Notes under the pieces: model-generated
What the model saw: the letters and a program-made list of their open reading frames with translations, nothing else
Databases searched by the model: none
What the model was told of the DNA's origin: nothing
Made by a program: the position numbers and the translations under genes
Origin: Bacteroidales bacterium
GTDB lineage: Bacteria > Bacteroidota > Bacteroidia > Bacteroidales > WCHB1-69
Assembly (NCBI GenBank): GCA_012838875.1
Contig: DUOL01000018.1
Location: 1 to 8,892, forward strand
Reading direction: 5' to 3'
Length of the DNA: 8,892 nt
In this document: one piece after another, positions 7,344-8,892 of the stretch
Position numbering within the stretch: the stretch's first letter is position 1
Layout: every line of letters begins with the position of its first letter

Positions 7344-8726
7344 ATGACACATCGAATAGAAAAAGATACCATGGGTTCGGTCAATGTTCCTAACAACAAA
7401 TATTGGGGAGCGCAGACTGAAAGGGCTACGAAAAATTTTAATATCGGCAAATACACAATACCGCAAGAGATTATTTCGGCATTAGCAGAAACAAAAAAAG
7501 CAGCCGCATACGCAAACTGTGATTTAGCAGTCCTTTCGCAAGAAAAAAGAGATTTAATTGCTACGGTTTGTGACGAAATTACCAATGGTGATTTGACCGA
7601 ACATTTTCCTCTTACAATTTGGGAAACGGGCTCCGGGACACAAAGCAATATGAATATGAATGAGGTGATTGCCAATAGAGGTGAAGTTGTTCGAGGCGGG
7701 GTATTAAATGGAGAGAAGACTTTTTTGTCGCCCAACGATGATGTTAACCTATCACAATCCACTAATGATGTTTTTCCAACAGCAGTCCGCGTAGCCGTTA
7801 CAAAAGTTATTAAAAATCACACGTTGCCGTCTCTCAATCTTTGTTTAGAAACGTTGGAGAAAAAGGTGGAAGAGTTTAAAGATATTATAAAAGTTGGGCG
7901 AACTCATTTACGAGATGCCACTCCTATGACCTTAGGGCAAGAGTTTGCAACGTTTCATTCACAAATCACTTACGGCGTTCAAGCGCTAAAACGGAGTTTG
8001 CCGCACTTGACGGAACTTCCCTTAGGAGGCACGGCTATCGGTACGGGATTGACAGCTCCAAAAAATTTTGATTCCCTAGCGGTTCAATATCTCAATCAAT
8101 TTACGGAAGAGAATTTTACCGTATCCAAACATAAGTTTGAAGCTATTGCGAGCCACGATGCTATGGTTGAAGTTTCGGGAGCATTAAAGCAAATTGCCGT
8201 TTCACTTGCTAAGATGTCGAATGATATTCGTCTTTTGAGTTCCGGACCTCGCGGGGGCATTAATGAGCTTATTATTCCTGCCAATGAACCCGGCTCGTCT
8301 ATTATGCCGGGAAAAGTTAACCCTACGCAATGCGAAGCCCTATCTATTGTTTGCTGCCGGATTATCGGCAACGACTCGACCATTTCATTAGGCGCAATGC
8401 AAGGACATTTGCAGCTAAACGTATTTATGCCGTTGATAGGCAATTGCTTACTCGAATCCGCTCAATTGATGGGGGATATCGCACGTAATTTCACGCTTCG
8501 CTGTTTGGCCGGCTTGACTGCCAATAAAGAACAGATTGAGAAGAATTTGGAGAACTCTCTCATGCTGGTTACGGCGTTAAATCCACATATTGGCTATTAC
8601 AAAGCCGCCGAAATTGCGCAATATGCGTTTGACAAAAATATCTCTTTAAAAGAGGCGGCAAAAAAGCTGAAAATTCTCACCGAAGACGAATTTAACCGTT
8701 TCGTTGTGCCTAAAAAAATGGTGTAG
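7344..8726 (+). CDS. fumC: class II fumarate hydratase (fumarase C)
   Basis: This cytosolic enzyme interconverts fumarate and L-malate in the TCA cycle, or in its reductive branch in anaerobes, as an iron-independent homotetramer. The 460-residue protein aligns over its whole length with E. coli FumC. Visible signatures are TGSGTQSNMNMNEV near 95-108 (substrate-binding TGSGTQ), SQSTNDVFPTA near 137-147, GRTHLRDATP with His188, and the family signature GSSIMPGKVNPTQCE with the catalytic Ser318, plus Lys324 and Asn326. These fall at the same residue numbers as in E. coli FumC. The presence of TGSGT and GRTH, and of SGPR before the signature loop, favours fumarase over aspartase (GRTQ). ATG 7344 is chosen over an upstream in-frame TTG at 7323, because that TTG lies within the promoter box and would add seven residues outside the family start. 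One variation is Arg192-region Arg after GRTHL (Arg190), where Gln or Met is more usual. The stop is TAG. Monocistronic by appearance. Confidence 0.96.
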   Translation: MTHRIEKDTMGSVNVPNNKYWGAQTERATKNFNIGKYTIPQEIISALAETKKAAAYANCDLAVLSQEKRDLIATVCDEITNGDLTEHFPLTIWETGSGTQSNMNMNEVIANRGEVVRGGVLNGEKTFLSPNDDVNLSQSTNDVFPTAVRVAVTKVIKNHTLPSLNLCLETLEKKVEEFKDIIKVGRTHLRDATPMTLGQEFATFHSQITYGVQALKRSLPHLTELPLGGTAIGTGLTAPKNFDSLAVQYLNQFTEENFTVSKHKFEAIASHDAMVEVSGALKQIAVSLAKMSNDIRLLSSGPRGGINELIIPANEPGSSIMPGKVNPTQCEALSIVCCRIIGNDSTISLGAMQGHLQLNVFMPLIGNCLLESAQLMGDIARNFTLRCLAGLTANKEQIEKNLENSLMLVTALNPHIGYYKAAEIAQYAFDKNISLKEAAKKLKILTEDEFNRFVVPKKMV

Positions 8727-8770
8727 AAGAAACTTATCTATAATAATAATTAGGACAATTTTATTTATTA

Positions 8771-8820
8771 GGGCGTGCCCCCTCGCTTCGCTCGGGGTCG
8801 GTCTCCGCCTCCAAGTCCGC
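8771..8820. repeat. GC-rich hairpin-forming intergenic element after fumC
   Basis: These 50 bases contain 38 G or C (76 percent), in sharp contrast to the AT-rich surroundings. The unit starts GGGCGTGCCCCC and continues with TCGCTTCGCTCGGGG, in which CCCC and GGGG arms can pair around CGCTTCGCT. From memory, similar GGGCGTGCCC-CTCGCTGCGCTCGGG elements are dispersed between genes in many Bacteroidota genomes and often produce spurious ORFs. Copy number cannot be seen here apart from the shorter match at 7226-7240. The right boundary is uncertain, and the element may extend to the window end. Confidence 0.6.
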
Positions 8821-8823
8821 AGG

Positions 8824-8858
8824 AAGGAGCTATGAATAGCATAGTCGAAAAAGGAGCT
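8824..8858. repeat. direct repeat AAGGAGCT with a small palindrome between
   Basis: AAGGAGCT occurs at 8824-8831 and again at 8851-8858. Between them CTATG (8830-8834) and CATAG (8840-8844) form a 5-bp inverted repeat. This is probably internal structure of the GC-rich intergenic element rather than a separate feature. Confidence 0.35.
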
Positions 8859-8877
8859 TCTAAAGGCGCTCTTTTTC
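8847..8877. terminator. possible terminator hairpin at the right edge
   Basis: GAAAAA (8847-8852) pairs with TTTTTC (8872-8877), and GAGC (8854-8857) with GCTC (8868-8871), leaving one bulged G and a 10-base loop. The T-run is inside the stem and only TCTCC follows, so it is weaker than the terminator at 7182. It lies about 120 bases after fumC and could serve fumC or a gene entering from the right. Confidence 0.35.
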
Positions 8878-8892
8878 TCCTTGCTCTTCAAA

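Noticed and set aside
8777..8798. CCCC/GGGG hairpin read as a fumC intrinsic terminator
   Set aside because: No T-run follows the GGGG arm; the sequence continues GC-rich, so it does not fit an intrinsic terminator.
8646..8891. Minus-strand open frame of 81 codons over the fumC end and the GC-rich element
   Set aside because: It overlaps fumC and its middle is only a translation of the GC-rich repeat (RRRPTPSEARGHA). Such peptides are commonly called spuriously from this kind of repeat.

Overview
The window looks like a chromosomal segment of a low-GC Bacteroidota (Bacteroidia-like) bacterium. The evidence is a secreted protein with a type IX secretion (T9SS) C-terminal sorting domain, two upstream regions carrying the Bacteroidota -7 promoter motif TAnnTTTG, AT-rich leaders without Shine-Dalgarno sequences, and a small PII-like protein of a kind typically found beside RND pump genes in this phylum. 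All recognisable genes lie on the + strand.

Region 1 (1-5272) is a tripartite efflux operon, cut by the left edge. It holds the C-terminal part of a TolC-type outer-membrane channel, a lipoprotein periplasmic adaptor (MFP/HlyD type), a complete AcrB-like RND inner-membrane pump with its proton-relay residues intact, and, 11 bases after the pump, a 96-residue PII/CutA-like protein. The first three would form one envelope-spanning proton-driven exporter. The fourth is probably a cytosolic regulator or accessory of the pump.

Region 2 (5273-7220) has its own promoter-like sequence, a hairpin-rich leader and a 3' intrinsic terminator. It encodes a 604-residue secreted protein with a signal peptide, beta-rich domains, propeller-like repeats and a T9SS sorting domain. 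A single in-frame TAG at codon 224 interrupts it. The frame is otherwise open from start to end, so this is a recent nonsense mutation, a sequence error or a readthrough case. As written, the stop separates the Sec signal from the T9SS signal.

Region 3 (7221-8892) carries class II fumarase (fumC) behind its own TAnnTTTG box, with a very short leader. A GC-rich hairpin-forming intergenic element follows it (from 8771), and a 15-bp motif closely related to the start of that element lies upstream (7226-7240). The fumarase transcription unit is therefore bracketed by two copies of what looks like a dispersed repeat.

No tRNA, rRNA, CRISPR array, transposase or phage gene was seen. Most of the window is ordinary. 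The points that merit a second look are the PII-like gene in the RND operon, the amber-interrupted T9SS gene and the repeat pair around fumC.
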